A program made the translations under genes and the position numbers. Shown here in pieces: positions 39,855 through 47,954 of a stretch of DNA of 52,331 nt. The stretch is taken from positions 1 to 52,331 of the forward strand of contig REAR01000064.1 in assembly GCA_004295245.1 (NCBI GenBank), written 5' to 3'. How positions within the stretch are numbered: the first letter of the stretch is position 1; each line of letters starts with the position of its first letter. The stretch comes from Sphingobacteriales bacterium (lineage in GTDB: Bacteria; Bacteroidota; Bacteroidia; Chitinophagales; Chitinophagaceae). A model generated the notes under the pieces. The model saw only the letters and a list, made by a program, of their open reading frames with translations. It was not told the origin of the DNA and did not search any database.

Positions 39855-39915
39855 GCCGTTGAACGGATTGCGACGCAACGATGTATAATAGCGTTACTGC
39901 CGCTGGTACTCCAAA
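39855..39915. repeat. Intergenic repeat, copy I, left half
   Basis: TTGCGACGCAAC at 39868-39879 (one change from the core), followed by a degenerate tail with ACTGCCGCTGGTACTCC. It is the left half of a unit whose right half is about 120 bp further on. Confidence 0.7.
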
Positions 39916-40001
39916 AAAACAACTGCACAACTGGTAACCCTCAACCTCAAAAAACCAATACAACCATCAGTTACTAAATTGCTGCTTATTTGCAATACAA
40001 C

Positions 40002-40018
40002 TATCCTGAAGCATCCTG
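40002..40018 (-). promoter_or_regulatory. Direct-repeat operator upstream of the FAS1/SusCD operon
   Basis: TATCCTG at 40002-40008 and CATCCTG at 40012-40018 (coding strand CAGGATG-CTT-CAGGATA, 10-bp period), the third copy of the motif found before 23953 and 18599. A -7 box at the expected 19-20 bp spacing is not convincing here. The predicted leader to the start at 39619 would be about 350 nt and contains half a repeat element. Confidence 0.58.
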
Positions 40019-40030
40019 TTATAATAATTA

Positions 40031-40105
40031 AGTTACCGGCTTTTACCACTCCGGTTGGGCATCGTTGCCACGCTCGGTTCAGCAGCAATACATAGGTTGG
40101 GCAAT
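40031..40105. repeat. Intergenic repeat, copy I, right half
   Basis: GTTACCGGCTTTTACCA followed by GGGCATCGTTGCCACGCTC and GGTTCAGCAGC, the second-arm type also seen in copies F, H and J. The operator at 40002-40018 lies between the two halves. Confidence 0.7.
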
Positions 40106-40192
40106 AGTTGTTTTCGCAAACCTTCTTAGCAACTCACTTCAACTTTTGTTTGTATATGAGCAATACTGTAGTACAATTAAAAAAAAGAATAT

Positions 40193-41560
40193 TTATTGGT
40201 TAGAATAGCGTGTAATGCGTATTAAATTAACCGGAAATGGCTGTGTGTTCCAATGATGGTGCACTGCCAGTGCTGCACCCAACGCGGTAGCTTGTGCCAC
40301 ATCTGCGGCATACACTTCAATACCGGGGTAGGCCAATGCCATCAGCTGCATGTAAATAGGATTTTTGCTAAACCCGCCATCCACAAAAATTCTTTTCACA
40401 GTAGTACCTTTTAAAACAAGATTGGTACTTCGTATCTGTTGCTCTACAATATCTGCTATTAATTGGTGGTAAGCCGTTTCATAATCTGCAAAAGCAGTAA
40501 GCTTTCTGTTGCCAAATTTTGATTGTGCCACCATTACCTGCTGTGTTTGCTGTACGGCCGCCTCTGCATTGGGTTGCATTTTTTTTATTAAAGCGGCATT
40601 AGCAGTAACTGTTTTGTAAAAGTCTGTTGCTTTATTAAAATGCGTTGCCAATAATTTTACCTGCTGTTCATGCTCGTAGCCTGCAAACAAACGAGATGCT
40701 TTAACGGGCATTGCTTCATAAGAAAGATAGCAGAGGCAATCGTTGTGCAACTCGTAATCTGAAAGCTGTGTATGGTTAAACGGATTTAGAGTAATGCACC
40801 AGGTGCCTGTAGATAATAATGCAAAAGGCTCAGTAAAAGAAGCCAGATAAGGTATTAGTGCCGCAGAGCTATCGTGCAGGCCAATGCCAATGGCAATGCC
40901 TTCTTTTTCGGCAGCAATATCTTTGCAAGACTTTAGTGGCGCAAATTTTTCCAGCACCCCTTCCTGCTTCACCCACTTGTGATAATTTTTCTTTTGAAAA
41001 TGCCAGAGATTGGTATGGCAACCAATGCTCGTAATATCGGTTTGTGTGGTATTGCTTAATAAATAACTTAAAAATTGAGGTAAGTGCAACGCTGTTTTTA
41101 TGCTTTCAAAAAAAACAGGTTGTTGATTTTTTAGCCGGTACAATTGCATGCCAGCATTTAAATTACCCAGCACCGGCGAAGCGGTTTGTTTGGCTACCAG
41201 GCTTTCTCCACCATAGTTTGTATAAAACTGTTGTTTTAGTGCTTCGGGGTAAGGCTTCAAATAATTATAGAGCGGCGGTAATATCTTTCCATCAGCATCT
41301 AAATAAACAAAGCTGGCGCCGTAGGCTGAAAAATTTACAGCTTTAATAATAAAGGATTCGTTTTTACAAATAGCTTCATATGCTTGCAGCACCCATGCAG
41401 CTAATGCTTCTACATTTTCGCAGGCAAAGCCATCTTCATCTGTTGTTTCTGGCAACTGGCCGCTTTCTTCATACACCACTTCATACGCTTCGTTAAACAA
41501 CAATAGTTTTTTATTGGTTTTACCCACATCAAAAACGGCTATTACTGGTTGCTGACGCAT
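40193..41560 (-). CDS. rhaB: L-rhamnulokinase (FGGY carbohydrate kinase)
   Basis: 455 residues, cytoplasmic. The FGGY fold shows the N-terminal phosphate loop VIAVFDVGKTNKKLLLF and the C-terminal ATP-site motif RIFVDGGFSKNPIYMQLMAL, plus LSTGTWCITLNPF. It phosphorylates L-rhamnulose to rhamnulose 1-phosphate; identity rests on family plus the neighbouring isomerase and aldolase. Its ATG overlaps the isomerase stop by one base (TAATG), so translation is coupled. It is the last gene of the rhamnose operon. Confidence 0.92.
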   Translation of the reverse strand: MRQQPVIAVFDVGKTNKKLLLFNEAYEVVYEESGQLPETTDEDGFACENVEALAAWVLQAYEAICKNESFIIKAVNFSAYGASFVYLDADGKILPPLYNYLKPYPEALKQQFYTNYGGESLVAKQTASPVLGNLNAGMQLYRLKNQQPVFFESIKTALHLPQFLSYLLSNTTQTDITSIGCHTNLWHFQKKNYHKWVKQEGVLEKFAPLKSCKDIAAEKEGIAIGIGLHDSSAALIPYLASFTEPFALLSTGTWCITLNPFNHTQLSDYELHNDCLCYLSYEAMPVKASRLFAGYEHEQQVKLLATHFNKATDFYKTVTANAALIKKMQPNAEAAVQQTQQVMVAQSKFGNRKLTAFADYETAYHQLIADIVEQQIRSTNLVLKGTTVKRIFVDGGFSKNPIYMQLMALAYPGIEVYAADVAQATALGAALAVHHHWNTQPFPVNLIRITRYSNQ

Positions 41561-42834
41561 TATAAACCGGTGGCTTTAGTAGCGATGCCTCTTTCTTTAA
41601 TTAATTGTTGTCTTAATTGCTGCTCTCTGTAAAACTGCAGGGGTTGCAATGCACCACCGCTTCTTAACCGGGCTTCTGCCACTATACTTCTTACATCAGT
41701 ATGAAAAGTTTGCTTTAGCAATTCTTGCGCAGCCACCACATCATTATTATCCTGCGCTGTATTTAGTTTATTACGGTCTACCAATAAGGCATGCGCATAA
41801 GACATCATAATGGCCTCTACCGATTGCAATAGATCTTCTAAAGGATCTTTTACATTATGAGAAGCATCAATCATCCATCCTAAATCAGTAGCATGGTTCA
41901 TGCCACGGGCATCCATGCCTTCTACCAGTTCATTAAAAATTAAAAATAACTGGTAAGGCTTAATGCTGCCTACGGTTAAATCATCATCGCCATATTTACT
42001 ATCATTAAAATGAAAACCGGCCAGTTTGCCTTCCATCAGCAATAAAGAAACAATCTGTTCAATATTGGCATTGGGCAAATGATGGCCAAGATCTACAAGC
42101 GTATAAGCTTTAGCGCCTAATTTGTTTGCATATAGCAAAGATTGCCCCCAATCGCCTACCGTCATTGAGTAGAAATTGGGTTCAAAGGCCTTGTATTCTA
42201 CAAACATTTTCCAATCGGCCGGAAGCGCTGCATATATTTCTTCTAAGCTTTCTAATGTGTTTTGAAACGCTTTTCTGAAATTGAGTTGCCCAGGAAAACA
42301 ACTGCCATCACTTAGCCAAACGGTTAATGATTGCGAGCCCAGTTCAACACCATGCTTTATTACATCAATATTATGTTGGATGGCTTGTTTGCGAATGGCT
42401 TTATTTACATTTTGCAAAGAGCCAAACTTATAGGTTTGTTCTTGCCCCGGCTGATCTTGAAACGTATTAGAGTTTACAGCGTCAAATTTCAGGTTCAGTT
42501 CTGCCCCTAATTTTTTGATAGCACTATAATCTTTCGGAATATCCCAAGGAATATGTAATGAAATTGCGCCGCTGGATTTATTTAAAGCATGAAGCAACCC
42601 AACATCTTCCATTTTTTGTTCCAGCGTGCCTGGCTCGCCAGCGCCGGCAAAGCGACCAAAGCGGGTGCCGCCAGTGCCTAATGCCCAAGATGGTATGGCC
42701 ACCTGAAAATCGATGAGTTTTTTTATAATTGCTTCCGTATTGCCAACTTCAGATTTTGCAAAATCAAAATGCTTTTGATGGCGAGACAGGTATTGGTCAT
42801 TGTGTTTTTGTATGGCCGATGTATCAATTCTCAT
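41560..42834 (-). CDS. rhaI: L-rhamnose isomerase, RhaI type
   Basis: 424 residues without signal peptide. Motifs of the RhaI (Pseudomonas stutzeri-like) isomerases are visible: IPSWALGTGGTRFGRF, SLHIPWDIPKDYSAI, VWLSDGSCFPGQLNFRKAF, MFVEYKAFEPNFYSMTVGDW (metal-binding Glu), LVDLGHHLPNANIEQI and GFHFNDSKYGDDDLTVGS. It interconverts L-rhamnose and L-rhamnulose with a divalent metal. It lies 38 bp after the aldolase gene and overlaps the kinase by 1 bp. This type differs from the E. coli RhaA sequence family. Confidence 0.95.
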   Translation of the reverse strand: MRIDTSAIQKHNDQYLSRHQKHFDFAKSEVGNTEAIIKKLIDFQVAIPSWALGTGGTRFGRFAGAGEPGTLEQKMEDVGLLHALNKSSGAISLHIPWDIPKDYSAIKKLGAELNLKFDAVNSNTFQDQPGQEQTYKFGSLQNVNKAIRKQAIQHNIDVIKHGVELGSQSLTVWLSDGSCFPGQLNFRKAFQNTLESLEEIYAALPADWKMFVEYKAFEPNFYSMTVGDWGQSLLYANKLGAKAYTLVDLGHHLPNANIEQIVSLLLMEGKLAGFHFNDSKYGDDDLTVGSIKPYQLFLIFNELVEGMDARGMNHATDLGWMIDASHNVKDPLEDLLQSVEAIMMSYAHALLVDRNKLNTAQDNNDVVAAQELLKQTFHTDVRSIVAEARLRSGGALQPLQFYREQQLRQQLIKERGIATKATGL

Positions 42835-42872
42835 ATAGCGTAAAAAAATTAAAATTCAATTTACAAATATTC

Positions 42873-44993
42873 TTAGCGATAAAAGCCCATAGCCACACCG
42901 CCATCTACATTCAATGCATTACCAGTTGATTTATTCAACAAACCGCCAACAAAAGCAAAGCATGCATTGGCAATATCATCGGGTAATATAATTTCATTCA
43001 GCAAAGTTCTTTTAGCATAATACGCCGGCAACTCTGCCACGGTAATACCATAGGCTTTTGCACGGCCTTCTGCCCAACCGCCCGCCCAAATATTAGAGTC
43101 GGCTATTACGGCATCGGGGTTCACCGTATTCACTCTTATTTTATCTGCACCTACTTCTGCTGCCATTAACCGGGTTAAATGCGCTTGCGCCGCTTTTGCA
43201 CTGCCGTAGCCGGGGTTATTAGGACCTGCCACCACGGCATTCTTAGAAACAATATTTACAATATCGCCACCAAAACCCTGCTTACGCATTACTTCAACAC
43301 CCTTCTGCGATACCAGGAACTGACCTTTTACCAATATATCATATAGCCTATCCCACTCTTCTATGGTATGCTCTGCAATAGATTTAGAAATGCTGATGCC
43401 CGCATTATTAATAACAATATCAACACCACCAAAAGCCAAACAAGTAGCTTCTAAAGCACTGCTGATAGTAGCTGTATCTGTTACATTTAATAAAGTACTG
43501 CTAATAACATCCTTTCCAAATATTTTTGTAAACTCTTCGCGGGTGCCATTCAGGCGTTCTTCATTAATATCATTAATAATAATACAAGCACCTTCTTCTG
43601 CAAACTTTTTTGCAATTGCTTTACCAATGCCACCTGCACTGCCAGTAATTAATGCCACACGGCCACTTAATGGTTTGGGCTTGGGCATGCGTTGCAGCTT
43701 AGCTTCTTCCAGCAACCAGTATTCTATATTAAATGCTTCCTGGCGGGGTAGCGAAGTGTATTCAGAAACTGCTTCTGCGCCACGCATAACATTAATAGCA
43801 TTAATATAAAACTCTGCAGCCACACGGGCAGTTTGTTTGTCTTTTGCAAAAGTAAACATACCTACACCGGGGTATAAAATAACCACGGGGTTGGCATCTC
43901 TTATTGCCGGACTGTTAGCATGCTTACAAGTATCATAATATGCTGCATACATTTTACGGTATGCTTCAAACAGCGGCTGTAATTTTTCTTTTACCGCTTT
44001 CACATCACTAATGTCTTCTGCAGGTTGCAGGTTTAATACCAGCGGAGAAATTTTAGTACGTAAAAAATGATCGGGGCAACTGGTGCCCAGCGGGGCCAAT
44101 CTTTCTAAATCGTTAGCGTTAGTAAATTGTAATACTCTGTCATCATCTGTAAAATGACCAATCATTTTTACCTGAGATGAGCAGAAGCCTCTTAATACCG
44201 GTGCTAGACTGGCTGCTTTTTTTATACGTTCTTCTTTGGGTAAAGAAGTAATTTTTTGTCCACCAAATACGGGGCGTTTTTTACCATAGTTATCTTCTAA
44301 GTACTGTGCACAGCGCTCAATTACTTCTAATGTGTTTATATAACTTTCATACGCCGTATCGCCCCAGGTAAATAAACCATGAGAGCCTAACATAATACCA
44401 CGTATGCCCGGGTTTTCATCAAGGCATTGCTTTAGTTGCAAGCCTAAATCAAAACCAGGGCGCTGCCACTCTACCCAACCAATGGTGCCACTAAATAATT
44501 CTTGTGTAATTTTTTTACCGTCTTTAGCTGCTGCAATAGCAATAGCAGCATCAGGGTGTAAATGATCTATATGTTTAAAGGGCAAAAAACCATGCAGCGG
44601 TGTATCAATTGAAGGCGCTTTAGAAGCTAAATCGTAAATGCAATGGTTAAACAGCTCTACCATTTCATCTTCGTGTGCAATACCCCTATATACATTTTTT
44701 AAACTACGCAACCGCTCTACATACAATGCCGCCAAACCAGTACGTTTCATAGAGCCAAGGTCGCCGCCGCTGCCTTTAATCCACATCACTTCTGTTTCTT
44801 TACCCGTTAACGGGTCTTTGGCAATGGCTTTGCACGAGGTGTTGCCGCCACCATAATTGGTCAACCTTAAATCGGCGCCTAATAAATTAGAACGATAGAC
44901 CAGCAATGCCACTTCATCTCCGGCCATGCTGGCTGCTTTTGCTTCATCCCACAAATAGCTTACATGCTTAAACTGCATTGTACTTGCACTCAT
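42873..44993 (-). CDS. rhaD: Bifunctional rhamnulose-1-phosphate aldolase / lactaldehyde dehydrogenase (class II aldolase-SDR fusion)
   Basis: 706 residues in two parts. Residues about 1-420 form a class II aldolase domain (LRLTNYGGGNTSCKA, WIKGSGGDLGSMKRTGLAAL, DTPLHGFLPFKHIDHLHPDA with metal-binding His). Residues about 440-706 are a short-chain dehydrogenase (VALITGSAGGIGKAIAKKF with the TGxxxGxG NAD site, INNAGISISKS, NPGYGSAKAAQAHL with the YxxxK pair). The fusion, also called RhaEW, splits rhamnulose 1-phosphate into DHAP and L-lactaldehyde and oxidises the latter to lactate. It lies between rhaT (171-bp gap with repeat copy J) and rhaI. Confidence 0.93.
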   Translation of the reverse strand: MSASTMQFKHVSYLWDEAKAASMAGDEVALLVYRSNLLGADLRLTNYGGGNTSCKAIAKDPLTGKETEVMWIKGSGGDLGSMKRTGLAALYVERLRSLKNVYRGIAHEDEMVELFNHCIYDLASKAPSIDTPLHGFLPFKHIDHLHPDAAIAIAAAKDGKKITQELFSGTIGWVEWQRPGFDLGLQLKQCLDENPGIRGIMLGSHGLFTWGDTAYESYINTLEVIERCAQYLEDNYGKKRPVFGGQKITSLPKEERIKKAASLAPVLRGFCSSQVKMIGHFTDDDRVLQFTNANDLERLAPLGTSCPDHFLRTKISPLVLNLQPAEDISDVKAVKEKLQPLFEAYRKMYAAYYDTCKHANSPAIRDANPVVILYPGVGMFTFAKDKQTARVAAEFYINAINVMRGAEAVSEYTSLPRQEAFNIEYWLLEEAKLQRMPKPKPLSGRVALITGSAGGIGKAIAKKFAEEGACIIINDINEERLNGTREEFTKIFGKDVISSTLLNVTDTATISSALEATCLAFGGVDIVINNAGISISKSIAEHTIEEWDRLYDILVKGQFLVSQKGVEVMRKQGFGGDIVNIVSKNAVVAGPNNPGYGSAKAAQAHLTRLMAAEVGADKIRVNTVNPDAVIADSNIWAGGWAEGRAKAYGITVAELPAYYAKRTLLNEIILPDDIANACFAFVGGLLNKSTGNALNVDGGVAMGFYR

Positions 44994-45031
44994 ATAAAAA
45001 GAAATTTTTTGTTATTAACTGTTGTGCTTAT

Positions 45032-45151
45032 CCCGGCATCGTTGTGTCACTCACTTCAGCTGTAAGTTGGCTATGCAGCCATTTGTTGCAAACCTTGCAA
45101 CGGCACAAGTGTGCGACGCAACAAAAGCGTCATTCTTATTCCACTGCCGGG
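45032..45151. repeat. Complete intergenic inverted-repeat unit, copy J
   Basis: Outer arms CCCGGCA (45032-45038) and TGCCGGG (45145-45151) are perfect inverted repeats. Inside them are GTTGTGTCACTCACTTCA (second-arm variant) and ACAAGTGTGCGACGCAAC with the core at 45111-45122. The unit is 120 bp long and fills most of the gap between rhaT and the aldolase gene. This copy suggests where the element ends. Confidence 0.82.
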
Positions 45152-45163
45152 TTCAAAAAAAAA

Positions 45164-46252
45164 TTATTTTAAATAGTTGCCATAGCCTACCAGCAATACA
45201 GAAAGTATGATGGTAACAATACCTGCTATAATGGTTGAAACTGTTTTTTTGTTGACACCTTTCCACTCTTTTAACACTAAGCCCCACATATTGGCCACCA
45301 GTATTATGAACGACATGTGTAAGATCCACGAGCTGGGGCCGTTGCCCAATTTACTTTCGCCCATACCGTAGAAAAAGAACTGTAAAAACCAGGTGGTTCC
45401 TGCTATTGCTGAGAAAATATAATTTGACAGTAATGGTGTTTTACGATTGGTATAATCTCCGAACGTTTTATTGCGTGCATTTAAAATCATACACCAGATA
45501 AAGTTGGTGGTTAACCCACCCCACAACACCACTACATAGGTTACATTGTTCTGGTATAAAAACTCTCCTTGCCCCGGGTTGGCATTCTTCCATATTTCAT
45601 TGGCCAGATCTGCCATGGGTTTACCTGCTTCTAACCCAAAATTAAAACAGGCACTTAATACACCCGATACTATTGATACAAACATACCCAAGCCAAATTT
45701 GTATTCTGTTTTAGTAACTACACCGTGCGGATCTGTAGCCGCTGCAGATAATTGTTTTTCTTTCATCATACCGGCTTTACCACAAATAACAATGCCCACT
45801 ATACAAATGGCCAAGCCTGCTAATACGGTTAGGCCCCAGCCAGAACCCACCAGCATACTAAATGTATCTTTACCTTCTTTAGGAAAAACATCATAGTAAA
45901 TGGAAGGAATTAAAGCGCCAAACACCATACACAAGCCTAAAATAATGCTGCTGCCTAATGATACACCTAAGTAACGTACGCCCAAACCGTAAGTTAATCC
46001 GCCAATACCCCATAATACACCAAACAAATAAGCAATGCCAATAGTAGTACCGCTGGCACCCTTAATAATATCCATGAAATTGGGGATGGTAAGATACGCT
46101 GCCAATGGCGGAACAATCAACCACGAAAAAAGGCCACCAACTATCCAGAAGCTTTCCCAACTCCAGCCTTTTACTTTTTTATAAGGCATGTAAAAACTGC
46201 CTGATGCAAAACCACCAATAAAGTGGAAAATAACGCCTAATATAGCCTGCAT
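45164..46252 (-). CDS. rhaT: L-rhamnose-proton symporter RhaT
   Basis: 362 residues, about ten hydrophobic segments, DMT superfamily. Clear RhaT sequence: GVIFHFIGGFASGSFYMPYK at the N-terminus, KGWSWESFWIVGGLFSWLIV, GLTYGLGVRYLGVSLGSS and VVLWGGLTTNFIWCMILN. It brings free L-rhamnose across the inner membrane, so it links the periplasmic rhamnosidase and possible rhamnose-releasing lyase to the cytoplasmic isomerase. The upstream gap holds repeat copy K and a possible operator, suggesting a promoter separate from rhaM. Confidence 0.95.
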   Translation of the reverse strand: MQAILGVIFHFIGGFASGSFYMPYKKVKGWSWESFWIVGGLFSWLIVPPLAAYLTIPNFMDIIKGASGTTIGIAYLFGVLWGIGGLTYGLGVRYLGVSLGSSIILGLCMVFGALIPSIYYDVFPKEGKDTFSMLVGSGWGLTVLAGLAICIVGIVICGKAGMMKEKQLSAAATDPHGVVTKTEYKFGLGMFVSIVSGVLSACFNFGLEAGKPMADLANEIWKNANPGQGEFLYQNNVTYVVVLWGGLTTNFIWCMILNARNKTFGDYTNRKTPLLSNYIFSAIAGTTWFLQFFFYGMGESKLGNGPSSWILHMSFIILVANMWGLVLKEWKGVNKKTVSTIIAGIVTIILSVLLVGYGNYLK

Positions 46253-46427
46253 TCGTTAGTGTTTTTAAGATAAACCGAGAGATGAAATTAGAGCAGAACA
46301 CTACAATCGCTGTCATGCACTGTCTGTATTTTTAGTGCCAGAAACCCTTGTTGAATTTACTTTCTACAGCATAAGTGTGCGACGCAAGTAAAGCTTAATA
46401 GTAGTGCTATTGCTGGCCTACTTATTT
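46253..46427. promoter_or_regulatory. Upstream region of rhaT with possible operator
   Basis: CTGTCTGTATTTTT at about 46320-46333 is identical over 14 bp to the sequence before the GH2 gene (572-585), and TGTCATGCA lies beside it. On the coding strand this reads AAAAATACAGACAG. It may be a second or degenerate regulator site. Repeat copy K follows at 46364-46421. Confidence 0.4.
46364..46421. repeat. Intergenic repeat half-unit, copy K
   Basis: GTGCGACGCAA at 46377-46387 preceded by CTACAGCATAA and followed at a distance by TGCTATTGCTGGCCTAC, matching the left half-unit of copies C and H. It lies between rhaM and rhaT. Confidence 0.75.
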
Positions 46428-46742
46428 TTATAACATATAAAAAACTTCGGGCAACGGCACCGATACCGGCGAGTTATCTGCATTGCTTTCCATTATATCT
46501 TTCATGTAGGCCCACCACTTTTTCATAACCGGTTGGTGTGGCAATGTATCTAAATTAGCAGCGTTGGTTATTTTAAGTACGCCAAATAAATAGCCGGTGG
46601 GTTCATCTAAAAAAATGGAATAGTCTTCTATGCCTGCTTCTTTTAGCAGCTGCACCAGCTCGGGCCAAATTTCATCGTGTCTTTTTTTATATTCAGCTTC
46701 CTTGCCCTTAAACAATTTCATTTTAAATGCTACGCGTTGCAT
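46428..46742 (-). CDS. rhaM: L-rhamnose mutarotase
   Basis: 104 residues. MQRVAFKMKLFKGKEAEY, KKRHDEIWPELVQLLKEAGI with the catalytic His, DYSIFLDEPTGYLFGVLKI and PVMKKWWAYMKDIM are the standard RhaM blocks. It speeds interconversion of alpha- and beta-L-rhamnose so that the isomerase gets its preferred anomer. The full family length is present. It starts 5 bp after the GH88 gene and is probably cotranscribed with it. Confidence 0.95.
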   Translation of the reverse strand: MQRVAFKMKLFKGKEAEYKKRHDEIWPELVQLLKEAGIEDYSIFLDEPTGYLFGVLKITNAANLDTLPHQPVMKKWWAYMKDIMESNADNSPVSVPLPEVFYML

Positions 46743-46747
46743 AATTT

Positions 46748-47950
46748 TTATTTTCGGTTTAATTGTTTGTAACGTAATAATGCCTCTACATAATAATAAT
46801 CTGCATAGGTTAATGGCACATCAATTTCGGTTTGCTGTGGAAAATGCCCCACACTATGTTGCAATATAAAACCGCCATTGGTGCCGGCAGCAGCCCTGTA
46901 TTTTTCTGTAGAAAGATTTTTTAAAATAACCGTAGCTGCGTTAACATACTGTGCGGCCGTTTTGGCATTCACATACTCTTTCAGTTCTAATAAAGCGCTT
47001 GCAATAATGGCCGCAGCCGATGCATCACGCAGTGCATTTGGTATGGTGGTGGCATCAAAATCCCAATAAGGAATTTTATCTGACGGCAATTTGGGATGGT
47101 TTAAAATAAATGCAGCAATAGCATTGGCTTGTTGCAGGTATTGCACATCTTTTGTTTCTCTGTAGGTAGCCGTATATCCATACAAGCCCCATGCCTGCCC
47201 ACGAGCCCATGCAGAAGCATCTGCAAAACCTTGTGCGGTTCTTTTTTGCTGCACAGCACCTGTTTCGCTGTTGTAATTTAATACATGGTAAGAACTATTA
47301 TCGCTTCTGAAATGGTTTTTTAAAGTAGTATTAGCATGGGTTACTGCAATTTTATAAAACGAAGAGTCTCCACTGTAAAGGGTTGCCCAAAATAAGAGTT
47401 CCAGGTTCATCATATTGTCTATTATTACCAAAAAGTCGCCTTTCTTAGAATCCCACGACTTGATACAACCAGTAGCAGGATTAAAACGGGTGCAGAGCGA
47501 TTTTGCGCTGGTTAATAGAATTTCATTGTATTCAGTTTTTGGCTGCAGGCGGTTGGCATTGCCAAAACTGCAAAACATCATAAATCCAAGATCGTGTGTG
47601 GTGGTATTGTTTTTTTCTTTTTCTAATAACTGCAAAATACGCAAGGCTTCCTGGTAAAGACTGGCGTCTTTGGTAGCTTCGTATAAATAAAGCAATGTGC
47701 CGGGGTAAAAACCACTGCACCACCATCCGCTGTTGCTCCACTCATATTTGCCGGTGGTAGGAAAATAGGTTTTAGGAAATTTATCGGCGGGTAATTGCTG
47801 CTGCAATATTTTATATTGTGCAGCAGCGGCAGTCAGGTACTTATCAGCCACAGCCAGCAACTTTTTATCGGCTTTAATTTTTTGAGCATCGCTGCTTAGT
47901 GGCAGTATGGCTAAAAACAAGACAATCATTCTTAATAAAAAAAAGCGCAT
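46748..47950 (-). CDS. Unsaturated glucuronyl hydrolase, GH88
   Basis: 400 residues with signal peptide (MRFFLLRMIVLFLAILPLSSDAQ). The (alpha/alpha)6 barrel shows WSNSGWWCSGFYPGTLLYLY, THDLGFMMFCSFGNA with the first catalytic Asp, VIIDNMMNLELLFWAT with the second Asp, and SAWARGQAWGLYGYTATYRE. GH88 enzymes hydrolyse the 4,5-unsaturated glucuronate that polysaccharide lyases leave behind. Its partner here is probably the BNR_4 protein encoded 4 bp upstream. It is distinct from the GH105 enzyme in the enzyme array. Confidence 0.93.
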   Translation of the reverse strand: MRFFLLRMIVLFLAILPLSSDAQKIKADKKLLAVADKYLTAAAAQYKILQQQLPADKFPKTYFPTTGKYEWSNSGWWCSGFYPGTLLYLYEATKDASLYQEALRILQLLEKEKNNTTTHDLGFMMFCSFGNANRLQPKTEYNEILLTSAKSLCTRFNPATGCIKSWDSKKGDFLVIIDNMMNLELLFWATLYSGDSSFYKIAVTHANTTLKNHFRSDNSSYHVLNYNSETGAVQQKRTAQGFADASAWARGQAWGLYGYTATYRETKDVQYLQQANAIAAFILNHPKLPSDKIPYWDFDATTIPNALRDASAAAIIASALLELKEYVNAKTAAQYVNAATVILKNLSTEKYRAAAGTNGGFILQHSVGHFPQQTEIDVPLTYADYYYVEALLRYKQLNRK

Positions 47951-47954
47951 ATCG

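Larger units (their letters stand above)
39620..40192. other. 573-bp intergenic region between rhamnulokinase and the FAS1/SusCD operon
   Basis: No credible gene. Small minus-strand frames at 39612-39878 and 39894-40088 lack homology, overlap the repeats and have poor starts. The region holds the left half of repeat copy I (39855-39915), the direct-repeat operator (40002-40018) and the right half of copy I (40031-40105). No clear terminator follows the kinase gene, so read-through into this operon is possible. Confidence 0.65.

Noticed and set aside
39612-40088. Small minus-strand reading frames (88 and 64 codons) upstream of the FAS1 operon
   Set aside because: No homology, composition unlike neighbouring genes, overlap with repeat copy I and with the FAS1 start; best explained as chance frames.
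612-46421. The dispersed repeats as a CRISPR array or tRNA-like genes
   Set aside because: Copies are kilobases apart, in both orientations, with no regular spacers, and show no cloverleaf or anticodon arm.
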